5,381 nt of DNA from Chloroflexota bacterium (lineage in GTDB: Bacteria > Chloroflexota > Anaerolineae > UBA7937). The stretch covers positions 1 to 5,381 of the forward strand of contig DMLA01000004.1 of the NCBI GenBank assembly GCA_003453555.1. Reading direction: 5' to 3'. Each line of letters starts with the position of its first letter. Within the stretch, counting starts at the first letter, position 1. The translations under genes and the position numbers were made by a program. The notes under the pieces are model-generated. The model was not told the DNA's origin, did no database searches, and was given only the letters and a program-made list of their open reading frames with translations. Below are positions 1 to 5,381 of this stretch, piece by piece.

Positions 1-654
1 GTAGCCCAGATGATGAGTTACGAGGTCCCCATGGTGCTCTCGGCCATCGGGGTGATCATGCTCACTGGTTCATTGTCTATGGTCTCCATAGTAGAAGGGC
101 AAAGCCGGGTGCCCTTCATCCTCCTGCAACCCCTGGGCTTCCTCATCTACTTCATCAGCGCCGTGGCGGAGGTGAACCGGGCCCCCTTCGACCTCCCTGA
201 GGCGGAGTCGGAGATCATCGCCGGCTACCATATCGAATATACCGGGATGAAATATGCCATGTTCCTTCTGGCGGAGTATGTGAACGCCTTCATCGTCTCC
301 TCCATCGCGGCCACCCTCTTCCTGGGCGGCTGGCAAGGGCCCTTACTCCCTTCCTACGTCTGGTTCTTCCTCAAGGCCTACGCTATCTACTTCGTCCTCA
401 TGTGGCTGCGGAGTACCCTCCCTCGCTTGCGCATCGACCAACTGATGGGGCTGGCCTGGAAGTTCCTCGTGCCTTTGGCCTTGGTAAACCTCTTGGTCAT
501 GGGCCTGGTGATAACCCTAACGCAGGGAAGGGGGCTCTTCCCTTTGGTGTTCGCCTCCCTGGTGGCTAACCTTATCCTGGCCGGCGGCGTTGCCGGAGCG
601 CATCTCCTCTGGCTCCGACGGAGGAGGGCGAAACTGATAAAGGTAATCAGTTAG
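1..654 (+). CDS. nuoH: NADH-quinone oxidoreductase subunit H (NuoH), 3' part, 5' end outside window
   Basis: The frame is open from base 1 and ends at TAG 652-654, giving 217 residues; the ATGs at 10 and 13 are internal Met codons, not the start. NuoH is the membrane subunit at the heel of complex I that forms most of the quinone cavity and the entrance to the proton path. The family signature is clear: the acidic cytoplasmic loop at fragment residues about 57-83 with NRAPFDLPEAESE and AGYHIEYTGMK, then AEY in the next helix, FLGGWQGPLLP at about 107-116, and the LRSTLPRLRIDQLM segment at about 136-149. Several Glu/Asp of the quinone-proton coupling loop are retained. After the usual last helix (VNLLVMGLVITL), where E. 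coli NuoH ends, the protein continues about 40 residues with another hydrophobic stretch and an RRRR cluster, apparently a ninth membrane helix. It directly abuts nuoI. Confidence 0.96.
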   Translation, partial: VAQMMSYEVPMVLSAIGVIMLTGSLSMVSIVEGQSRVPFILLQPLGFLIYFISAVAEVNRAPFDLPEAESEIIAGYHIEYTGMKYAMFLLAEYVNAFIVSSIAATLFLGGWQGPLLPSYVWFFLKAYAIYFVLMWLRSTLPRLRIDQLMGLAWKFLVPLALVNLLVMGLVITLTQGRGLFPLVFASLVANLILAGGVAGAHLLWLRRRRAKLIKVIS

Positions 655-1197
655 ATGCCGACACCGGGTATCCTCAAAGGACTAGCGGTCACCATAAGGC
701 GCTTCCTGGAGACCTATATAGGCGACCTGAAGCGGTTCCCTCATCGCTACGCCCCTGAGGGGCGGTATCGTAGGCTTCGCCCGGGGGAGAGGGGGGCTTT
801 CACCGTCCAGTATCCCGAAGAGCGGCTGGAGATGTTCCCCCGCTTCCGAGGAGCGCTTATGCAACTAACCGACCCCCAGACCGGACTCCCTAAATGCACG
901 GCCTGCGGCATCTGTGCTCGCAGTTGCCCGGTGGGGGTGATAGAGGTGGTGCGGGCGCCCGAAAAGAGGGAGGGCAAATTCGTCCCTGAGAGCTATACCT
1001 GGAACTTGGCCCCTTGTATCTTCTGCGGTCTCTGTGTGGAGTCTTGTCCTTTTGGAGCCCTCTGCCATAGCCCGGAGTTCGAGTTGAGCACCTACGGGAG
1101 AGGGGATGGCCAACTGATCTTCGACCTGGCGAGGCTCTTGGCCTTAGGAAGGAAGTACGCCCCAGACGGCGTGCCCCCCGTGGAGCAAGAGAAGTGA
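655..1197 (+). CDS. nuoI: NADH-quinone oxidoreductase subunit I (NuoI), 2x[4Fe-4S] ferredoxin-like
   Basis: NuoI holds clusters N6a and N6b, which pass electrons from the peripheral arm to N2 and the quinone site at the membrane surface. The 180-residue product has two complete CxxCxxCxxxCP motifs, at Cys81/84/87/91 and Cys121/124/127/131; the second, CIFCGLCVESCPFGAL, is strongly NuoI-like. An amphipathic N-terminal helix (about 5-19) is typical of the family, and YPEERLEMFPRFRG at 53-66 matches the conserved segment before the first cluster. Between helix and YPEE there is an extra basic stretch (about 20-47) absent from the Thermus and E. coli proteins as I recall them. An additional Cys137 follows the second motif. 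The C-terminal tail is short. The ATG at 655 abuts the nuoH stop codon, suggesting translational coupling; the upstream AAAGGTAA is only a weak ribosome site. TGA at 1195-1197 overlaps the nuoJ start. Confidence 0.96.
   Translation: MPTPGILKGLAVTIRRFLETYIGDLKRFPHRYAPEGRYRRLRPGERGAFTVQYPEERLEMFPRFRGALMQLTDPQTGLPKCTACGICARSCPVGVIEVVRAPEKREGKFVPESYTWNLAPCIFCGLCVESCPFGALCHSPEFELSTYGRGDGQLIFDLARLLALGRKYAPDGVPPVEQEK
1182..1185 (+). promoter_or_regulatory. Ribosome binding site for nuoJ
   Basis: GGAG lies 8 nt upstream of the GTG at 1194, a normal spacing, and 17 nt upstream of the in-frame ATG at 1203, which is too far. This favours the GTG as the nuoJ start. Confidence 0.55.
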
Positions 1198-1691
1198 CCC
1201 TCATGCAGATCGCTTTTCTTATAGTCTCGGCGATGACCATCCTGGCTGCCTTGGGGGTAGTGGTGGGCAGAAATATATTGCGTAACGCCCTGGCCCTCAT
1301 CCTCGCCTTCTTAGGAGTGGCTGCCCTTTACGTGCTCTTGGAGGCTACTTTCTTGGCTGCCGTCCAGGTCCTCATCTATGTAGGAGCCATCGCCGTTCTC
1401 ATCATCTTTGCCATCATGCTTACCGAACGCTTGATGAGGCAAGAGCGCACCACCAACGAACAGTGGTGGGTGGTGCTTGTGGCCTCCGCGCTTCTGGCCG
1501 CTATCCTCATCTTCCTAGTGGGAGCCGTTGAGTGGCAGGTCACCTCCGCGGAAATCGGAGGCGACCCGATTGCGAATCTGGGTAGGGCCATGCTGACTAC
1601 CTACGTCCTCCCTTTTGAAGTAGCATCTCTTCTCCTTCTCATGGCCCTGGTGGGGGCTATTATCATCGCCAGAGAACGGGAGGAGGCATGA
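1194..1691 (+). CDS. nuoJ: NADH-quinone oxidoreductase subunit J (NuoJ)
   Basis: NuoJ is a small membrane subunit (ND6 homologue) next to NuoH and NuoK; its third helix carries the pi-bulge region that takes part in redox-linked gating of the proton path. The 165-residue product is almost wholly hydrophobic, with about five membrane segments (about 4-24, 29-49, 53-77, 91-111, 138-159). The diagnostic stretch QVLIYVGAIAVLIIFAIML at 58-76 includes the conserved Tyr62 and the VGA motif of helix 3, and the end GAIIIAREREEA matches the family. The start is taken as GTG at 1194, overlapping the nuoI stop as GTGA with GGAG 8 nt upstream; ATG at 1203 is an alternative that would remove only three residues. 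The gene also overlaps nuoK by 4 nt, so I-J-K are probably translationally coupled. Confidence 0.95.
   Translation: MTLMQIAFLIVSAMTILAALGVVVGRNILRNALALILAFLGVAALYVLLEATFLAAVQVLIYVGAIAVLIIFAIMLTERLMRQERTTNEQWWVVLVASALLAAILIFLVGAVEWQVTSAEIGGDPIANLGRAMLTTYVLPFEVASLLLLMALVGAIIIAREREEA
1678..1686 (+). promoter_or_regulatory. Purine-rich ribosome binding site for nuoK
   Basis: GGGAGGAGG sits inside the 3' end of nuoJ, just before the nuoK ATG at 1688. The GGGAGG part leaves 4 nt to the start; the overlapping AGGAGG leaves only 1 nt, unusually close. With the ATGA overlap, re-initiation from nuoJ is likely to matter as well. Confidence 0.55.
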
Positions 1692-1996
1692 TCCCCCTTA
1701 GTTGGTACTTGACCGTGGCTGCTATCCTCTTCTCTTTAGGGGTCTACGGAGCCCTGGCCAGGCGGAACGCCATCGCCATCCTTATGGGGATAGAACTGAT
1801 GCTTAACGCGGTGAACATAAACCTGGTCGCCTTCTGGCGGTATATCACTCCCCAGGAGTTCATCGGACAGGTCTTCGCCATCTTCGTCATCACCGTGGCC
1901 GCGGCGGAGGCGGCGATTGGGCTGGCTTTGATCATCGCCATCTACCGCCACCGTCAAACCGTCAATATCGAAGAGATCGACCTTATGAAATGGTGA
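1688..1996 (+). CDS. nuoK: NADH-quinone oxidoreductase subunit K (NuoK)
   Basis: NuoK (ND4L homologue) is a three-helix membrane subunit whose buried glutamates link the NuoH channel to the antiporter-like pumps. The 102-residue product has the usual family length. It starts with MIPLSWYL and carries RRNAIAILMGIELMLNAVN at 25-43, with the essential helix-2 glutamate at Glu36. The second buried glutamate is Glu74 in ITVAAAEAAIGLAL. The C-terminus IYRHRQTVNIEEIDLMKW fits the family. The start at ATG 1688 is supported by the match of the N-terminus to other NuoK proteins and by the purine-rich site upstream. It overlaps nuoJ by 4 nt and lies 4 nt before nuoL. No key residue is missing. Confidence 0.97.
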   Translation: MIPLSWYLTVAAILFSLGVYGALARRNAIAILMGIELMLNAVNINLVAFWRYITPQEFIGQVFAIFVITVAAAEAAIGLALIIAIYRHRQTVNIEEIDLMKW

Positions 1997-2000
1997 AAAG

Positions 2001-4028
2001 ATGCTGCAATATACTTGGTTGATACCCGTCTTCCCTCTCGCCTCTTTCGCGCTCATAGTCTTTTTCACCAACAGATATAAGAACCTCAGCGCTCGCCTGG
2101 CTGTAGGGGCCATCTTCCTTTCCTTCCTTCTGGCTATGGGGGTCTTCTTCAGCGCCCTGGGGATAGAGGAGCCCTACCGAAGCGCCTTCTCCTGGTTCCC
2201 CACAGGGACGACGAGCCTCGAGATAGGCTTCATGGTCGACCCCTTGACGGCGGCTATGCTGGCTATGGTCACCACCGTCTGCCTCATGATCTTTATCTAC
2301 TCTCAGGGGTATATGCATGGCGACCGGCTTTATTCCCGCTTCTTTGCCTATATATCTCTTTTCGCCACCGGGATGCTGGGGTTGGTCATCGCCGATAACT
2401 TGATTCTAGCCTTCATATCCTGGGAGATCATGGGGCTCTGCTCCTACCTTTTGATCGGCTTCTGGTTCGAGAGGCCAGCGGCGGCCAACGCAGCGAAGAA
2501 GGCCTTCATCACCACCAAAGTAGGAGATGTCCTCTTGTTCTTAGGGATGCTCCTCCTTTACTTCCAGACCGGCTCTCTAACCTTTGAGACCATCTTCGAG
2601 AGGGTGAACCACCTCCCTCCCAACATCGTCGTCGCCGCGGGGCTCCTCATCTTCGCCGGGGCGGTAGGGAAATCGGCTCAGTTCCCCCTCCACGTCTGGC
2701 TGCCTGACGCCATGGAAGGTCCCACACCCGTCTCGGCCCTCATCCACGCCGCCACCATGGTGGCGGCCGGGGTATATCTCGTAGCCCGCACCTTCCCCAT
2801 CTTCACCGCCGTCCAAGGCCACCCGGCTTTGGTCCCCGTGGCTATCATCGGGGCCTTCACCGCCCTCTTCGCTTCCACCATCGCCGTGGCCCAAAACGAT
2901 ATAAAGCGGGTCCTCGCCTATTCTACCATCAGCCAACTGGGGTATATGATGACCGCCTTGGGGGTCGGCGGCTTCGTGGCCGGCGTCTTCCACCTCATAA
3001 CCCATGCCTTCTTCAAGGCCCTCCTCTTTTTGGGTTCCGGCTCCGTCATCCACGGCGTGGGAACCAACGATATGATGGAGATGGGCGGCCTGAGGAAGAG
3101 TATGCCCCTCACCTTCTGGACCTTTTTGGCCGGGATGCTAGCCCTCTCCGGCATACCGCCTTTCGCTGGCTTCTGGAGCAAAGACGAGATCCTGAGCCAC
3201 GCCTTCGACCATAATCAGGTCATCTGGCTGGTGGGGACCGCAGCGGCCTTCCTCACCGCCTTCTACATGGCTCGCCAGGTCTTCCTCGTCTTCTTCGGCC
3301 AGCCCCGCAACACCGAGATCCACGCCCATGAGAGCCCCCCGGTGATGACCGGGCCCCTGGTCGTTCTAGCCCTGGGGGCCACGCTTCTGGGCCTATTGGG
3401 TGTTCCCGCCGACATGCCGCTCTTGGGGCCGCTCTTGGGGAATAACCCCTTCCACCATTTCGTGGGGGAGGCGTTCGAAGCAACCCCCTTCAACCCCCAA
3501 GTGATGGGCATCTCTATCTCTGTGGCCCTGGCGGGACTGGCTTTGGGTTGGCTCCTCTATGGCCGCAACCCTCTAGCGGCAGGGCAAACCGATCCCCTGG
3601 AGCGTTTAGGCCCCTTATGGGTTACCTTGAAGAACAAATATTGGATCGATGAGATCTACAACGCTACAGTAGTACGAGGCGTCATCCTCCTGGGGGATCT
3701 TCTCTTCGCCTTCGATTTCAGGGTGATCGACGGCCTGGTGAACCTGGCGGGGAAGGCTACGGTGGCTTTCTCCACCCTCAATGAGCGCTTCGATACCTAC
3801 GTGGTCGATGGCCTGGTCAACCTGGCGGGGAAAGGGACAGTGGCCCTCTCCACCCTCAACGAACTCTTCGATACCTACGTGGTCGATGGCCTGGTGAACG
3901 GGATAGGAAAAGCGGCCGATATTTTGGGTAGAGAATTGCGCCTAATTCAAACCGGCAGGGTGCAAAACTACCTCCTTCTGCTTCTGGTAAGCGTCCTGAT
4001 GTTAGCCGGAGTCTTCATTTATCAATAA
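2001..4028 (+). CDS. nuoL: NADH-quinone oxidoreductase subunit L (NuoL) with extended lateral helix
   Basis: NuoL is the distal antiporter-like proton pump of complex I, with 14 core membrane helices, then a long amphipathic helix HL along NuoM/NuoN and a final anchoring helix. The 675-residue product keeps the pump residues: Glu142 in ISWEIMGLCSYLLIGFW, Lys224 in GAVGKSAQFPLHVWLPDAMEGPTPVSALIHAATM (in two parts, 221-238 and 239-253), His249, His331 and His335 in HLITHAFFKA, Lys339, and Lys394-Asp395 in FWSKDE. HL begins near 548 (YWIDEIYNATVV) and runs to about 656, followed by TM helix 657-673. Within HL, residues 571-637 are built of 26-residue repeats starting FD..V(I/V)DGLVN. E. coli NuoL (613 residues, recalled) has about 69 residues from the equivalent Tyr to its end, against 123 here. 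The ATG at 2001 matches family N-termini; its upstream GGTGAAAAG is a weak ribosome site, so coupling to nuoK is likely. Confidence 0.97.
   Translation: MLQYTWLIPVFPLASFALIVFFTNRYKNLSARLAVGAIFLSFLLAMGVFFSALGIEEPYRSAFSWFPTGTTSLEIGFMVDPLTAAMLAMVTTVCLMIFIYSQGYMHGDRLYSRFFAYISLFATGMLGLVIADNLILAFISWEIMGLCSYLLIGFWFERPAAANAAKKAFITTKVGDVLLFLGMLLLYFQTGSLTFETIFERVNHLPPNIVVAAGLLIFAGAVGKSAQFPLHVWLPDAMEGPTPVSALIHAATMVAAGVYLVARTFPIFTAVQGHPALVPVAIIGAFTALFASTIAVAQNDIKRVLAYSTISQLGYMMTALGVGGFVAGVFHLITHAFFKALLFLGSGSVIHGVGTNDMMEMGGLRKSMPLTFWTFLAGMLALSGIPPFAGFWSKDEILSHAFDHNQVIWLVGTAAAFLTAFYMARQVFLVFFGQPRNTEIHAHESPPVMTGPLVVLALGATLLGLLGVPADMPLLGPLLGNNPFHHFVGEAFEATPFNPQVMGISISVALAGLALGWLLYGRNPLAAGQTDPLERLGPLWVTLKNKYWIDEIYNATVVRGVILLGDLLFAFDFRVIDGLVNLAGKATVAFSTLNERFDTYVVDGLVNLAGKGTVALSTLNELFDTYVVDGLVNGIGKAADILGRELRLIQTGRVQNYLLLLLVSVLMLAGVFIYQ
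3711..3911 (+). repeat. 78-bp in-frame tandem repeat in nuoL (two full copies plus a partial third)
   Basis: Phased on the FD dipeptide, the copies start at 3711 (residues 571-596), 3789 (597-622) and 3867 (623-637, partial). Phased on DGLVN they start at 3729, 3807 and 3885. The two full DGLVN-phased copies (3729-3806 and 3807-3884) differ at 11 of 78 bases by my hand count and at 3 of 26 residues (Ala/Gly, Phe/Leu, Arg/Leu). A 30-nt run is identical between 3788-3817 and 3866-3895. The first copy begins differently (FDFRVI rather than FDTYVV), and the third diverges after DGLVN into GIGKAADILG, which resembles the ordinary family sequence. The unit length is a multiple of three, so the repeat lengthens the lateral helix without breaking the frame. 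Confidence 0.95.
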
Positions 4029-4053
4029 TATAGTTCTCTTGGAGGGTATAGAG
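4029..4053 (+). promoter_or_regulatory. nuoL-nuoM spacer with strong ribosome binding site
   Basis: This is the longest intergenic gap in the window, at 25 nt. GGAGGG at 4041-4046 sits 7 nt before the nuoM ATG and is the best Shine-Dalgarno match here, so nuoM probably initiates independently rather than by coupling. I see no hairpin or promoter-like element in it. Confidence 0.75.
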
Positions 4054-5381
4054 ATGGAATTTCCCTATTTGACCCTAATCACCTTCATCCCCCTCTTGGG
4101 GGCAGTAGCCGTCCTTTTGATCCCCAGGAAGTATGAGCGGGAGATGAAGGGTCTGGCCGTGGCCCTTAGCCTCATCCCCCTCGTCTTGGCGGCTATCCTC
4201 TGGCTCAACTATGATTATGGAGCGGGGACGATGCAGTTCCTGGAGGAGCATACCTGGATCCCCACCATCAACGTCCGCTACCGCGTGGGGGTGGATGGCA
4301 TAAGTCTGCCCCTGGTCTTCCTCACCACCCTCCTCACTGTCATCTGCCTATTCTACTCCTCTTATACCATAAAGGAGCGGGTGAAGGAGTACTTCGCCTT
4401 CTTCCTTCTCCTGGAGATGGGGATGACGGGGGTCTTCGTCTCCTTAGATTTCTTCCTCTTCTACGTCTTCTGGGAGATAGGGCTGGTGCCCATGTATTTC
4501 CTCATCGGCGTGTGGGGCGGGCCCCGCCGCCAGTATGCGGCCATCAAGTTCTTCCTCTATACCTTGACCGGTAGTGTGCTGATGCTTCTGGCCTTCCTGG
4601 GCATGTACTTCGCTGAGGGGACCTTCGATATCCTAGAGATGGCCCGACTCCGTCCCTTCACCGATAATTTCACCCTCCAGAGCCTGGCCTTTTGGGGGAT
4701 CTTCGCCGCCTTCGCCATCAAGCTACCCTTATGGCCCTTCCATACCTGGCTCCCCGACGCCCACGTGGAGGCTCCCACCGCAGGGAGCGTGATGCTAGCC
4801 GGAGTCCTCCTGAAGTTAGGAGCCTACGGCTTCATCCGCATCCTCCTCCCCATCTTCCCCCAAGCCTTCCATCACTACGCTCCCATCATCGCCATCCTGG
4901 CCTTGATGAGCATAGTCTACGGGGCTCTGGTCTCCATGGCCCAGTGGGACTTAAAGAAACTCATCGCTTACTCCTCGGTGAACCATATGGGGTATGTGAT
5001 GCTGGGGTTGGTCGCTGCCGCCTCCGCCATCGGCACCTCGGAGAAGATGTTCGATAGCCAAGCGATGGCCCTCAACGGGGCGGTGCTGCAGATGTTTAAC
5101 CACGGCATCATCACCGGGGGACTCTTCCTCCTGGTGGGGGTTATCTATGAGCGGGCCCATATCCGAGACCTCAAGGGCTTCGGTGGGCTGGGAGTGATCA
5201 TGCCCACCTACTATGGTATCACGACCGCCACCTGTTTAGCCTCCCTCGGTCTGCCCGGCCTGGCGGGCTTCATCAGCGAGTTCCTCGTCTTCCGGGGGGC
5301 CTTGAGTATCATCACCCCCATCGCCGCCATCGCCGTCTCGGGGGTGGTGATCACTGCCGCTATGTTCCTCTGGAAGGTGAT
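4054..5381 (+). CDS. nuoM: NADH-quinone oxidoreductase subunit M (NuoM), 5' part, 3' end outside window
   Basis: The frame runs open from ATG 4054 to the window edge, giving 442 residues plus two bases; E. coli NuoM has about 509, so most of the protein is present. NuoM is the middle antiporter-like proton pump of complex I. Pump residues are intact: Glu141 in FYVFWEIGLVPMYFLIG, Lys223 in FAIKLPLWPFHTWLPDAHVE, Lys254 in LLKLGAYGFIR, and Glu409 in LAGFISEFLVF. WEIGLVPMYF together with HVEAPTAGSVMLAG separates NuoM from NuoL and NuoN. Compared with E. coli, the loop before NGAVLQMFNHG (about 321-340) is roughly 14 residues longer, a form I associate with Chloroflexota-like proteins. The GGAGGG site 7 nt upstream fixes the start. 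The gene follows nuoL by 25 nt. Given the long lateral helix of NuoL, this may be the first of more than one nuoM copy in the operon. Confidence 0.96.
   Translation, partial: MEFPYLTLITFIPLLGAVAVLLIPRKYEREMKGLAVALSLIPLVLAAILWLNYDYGAGTMQFLEEHTWIPTINVRYRVGVDGISLPLVFLTTLLTVICLFYSSYTIKERVKEYFAFFLLLEMGMTGVFVSLDFFLFYVFWEIGLVPMYFLIGVWGGPRRQYAAIKFFLYTLTGSVLMLLAFLGMYFAEGTFDILEMARLRPFTDNFTLQSLAFWGIFAAFAIKLPLWPFHTWLPDAHVEAPTAGSVMLAGVLLKLGAYGFIRILLPIFPQAFHHYAPIIAILALMSIVYGALVSMAQWDLKKLIAYSSVNHMGYVMLGLVAAASAIGTSEKMFDSQAMALNGAVLQMFNHGIITGGLFLLVGVIYERAHIRDLKGFGGLGVIMPTYYGITTATCLASLGLPGLAGFISEFLVFRGALSIITPIAAIAVSGVVITAAMFLWKV

Noticed and set aside
10..12. ATG at 10 as the nuoH start
   Set aside because: The frame is open to base 1 and MSYEVPMVLS matches the middle of NuoH proteins, so the true start is upstream of the window.
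1203..1205. ATG at 1203 as the nuoJ start
   Set aside because: It is possible, but GGAG spacing and the GTGA overlap with nuoI favour the GTG at 1194; the difference is only three residues.
890..1300. Antisense open frame spanning the nuoI-nuoJ junction
   Set aside because: It covers conserved codons of both genes and yields an Arg/Pro-rich shadow product without any family signature or ribosome site.
2577..3053. Long antisense open frame (158 codons) opposite nuoL
   Set aside because: Its product is a low-complexity Gly/Asp/Glu-rich translation of the reverse complement of hydrophobic codons; the + strand encodes unmistakable NuoL here.
3711..3911. Regular direct repeats considered as a CRISPR array or mobile-element footprint
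   Set aside because: The repeats are contiguous without spacers, in frame, and encode a helix segment of NuoL; there are no terminal inverted repeats or target duplications.
4692..5057. Open frame on the + strand (121 codons) inside nuoM
   Set aside because: It is an out-of-frame reading of nuoM giving an Arg/His/Pro-rich product with no recognisable domain, while the nuoM frame is open throughout.

Overview
The window lies entirely inside a respiratory complex I (NADH:quinone oxidoreductase type, nuo) operon on the + strand. It covers the membrane-arm half in the usual order: nuoH (3' part), nuoI, nuoJ, nuoK, nuoL and nuoM (5' part). All genes read the same way and are packed tightly. nuoH stops where nuoI starts (TAGATG), nuoI/nuoJ and nuoJ/nuoK overlap by 4 nt (GTGA, ATGA), nuoK/nuoL are 4 nt apart, and nuoL/nuoM are 25 nt apart. 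No promoter, terminator, RNA gene or mobile element is visible, so the operon must begin upstream and continue downstream.

Layout: 1-654 nuoH C-terminal half (quinone-cavity subunit); 655-1197 nuoI (two 4Fe-4S clusters that carry electrons to the quinone); 1194-1691 nuoJ and 1688-1996 nuoK (small membrane subunits of the proton path); 2001-4028 nuoL (distal antiporter-like pump with the long lateral helix HL); 4054-end nuoM (middle antiporter-like pump, cut by the window edge). Together these couple electron transfer at the NuoI/NuoH junction to proton translocation through H/J/K, M and L. The electron-input genes and nuoN are outside the window, so the electron donor cannot be read here.

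The main find is in nuoL. Its amphipathic lateral helix contains a 78-bp (26-residue) in-frame tandem duplication. By comparison with E. coli NuoL, recalled from memory, the region from the start of HL to the C-terminus is about 54 residues longer, roughly two extra 26-residue modules. Published '2M' complex I variants, which carry an additional NuoM-type pump, are marked by large insertions in exactly this helix. This operon is therefore a good candidate for an enlarged complex I with at least one extra proton-pumping subunit, whose gene would lie beyond the window. Smaller oddities are an apparent ninth membrane helix on NuoH and a basic insertion of about 25 residues near the N-terminus of NuoI.

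Organism: bacterial, moderately GC-rich, with free use of AUA, AGG and GTG-start codons. The NuoM sequence style (a longer loop before the GAVLQMFNHG segment) and the NuoI cluster motifs remind me of Chloroflexota and similar deep-branching, often uncultured lineages. This assignment is tentative.
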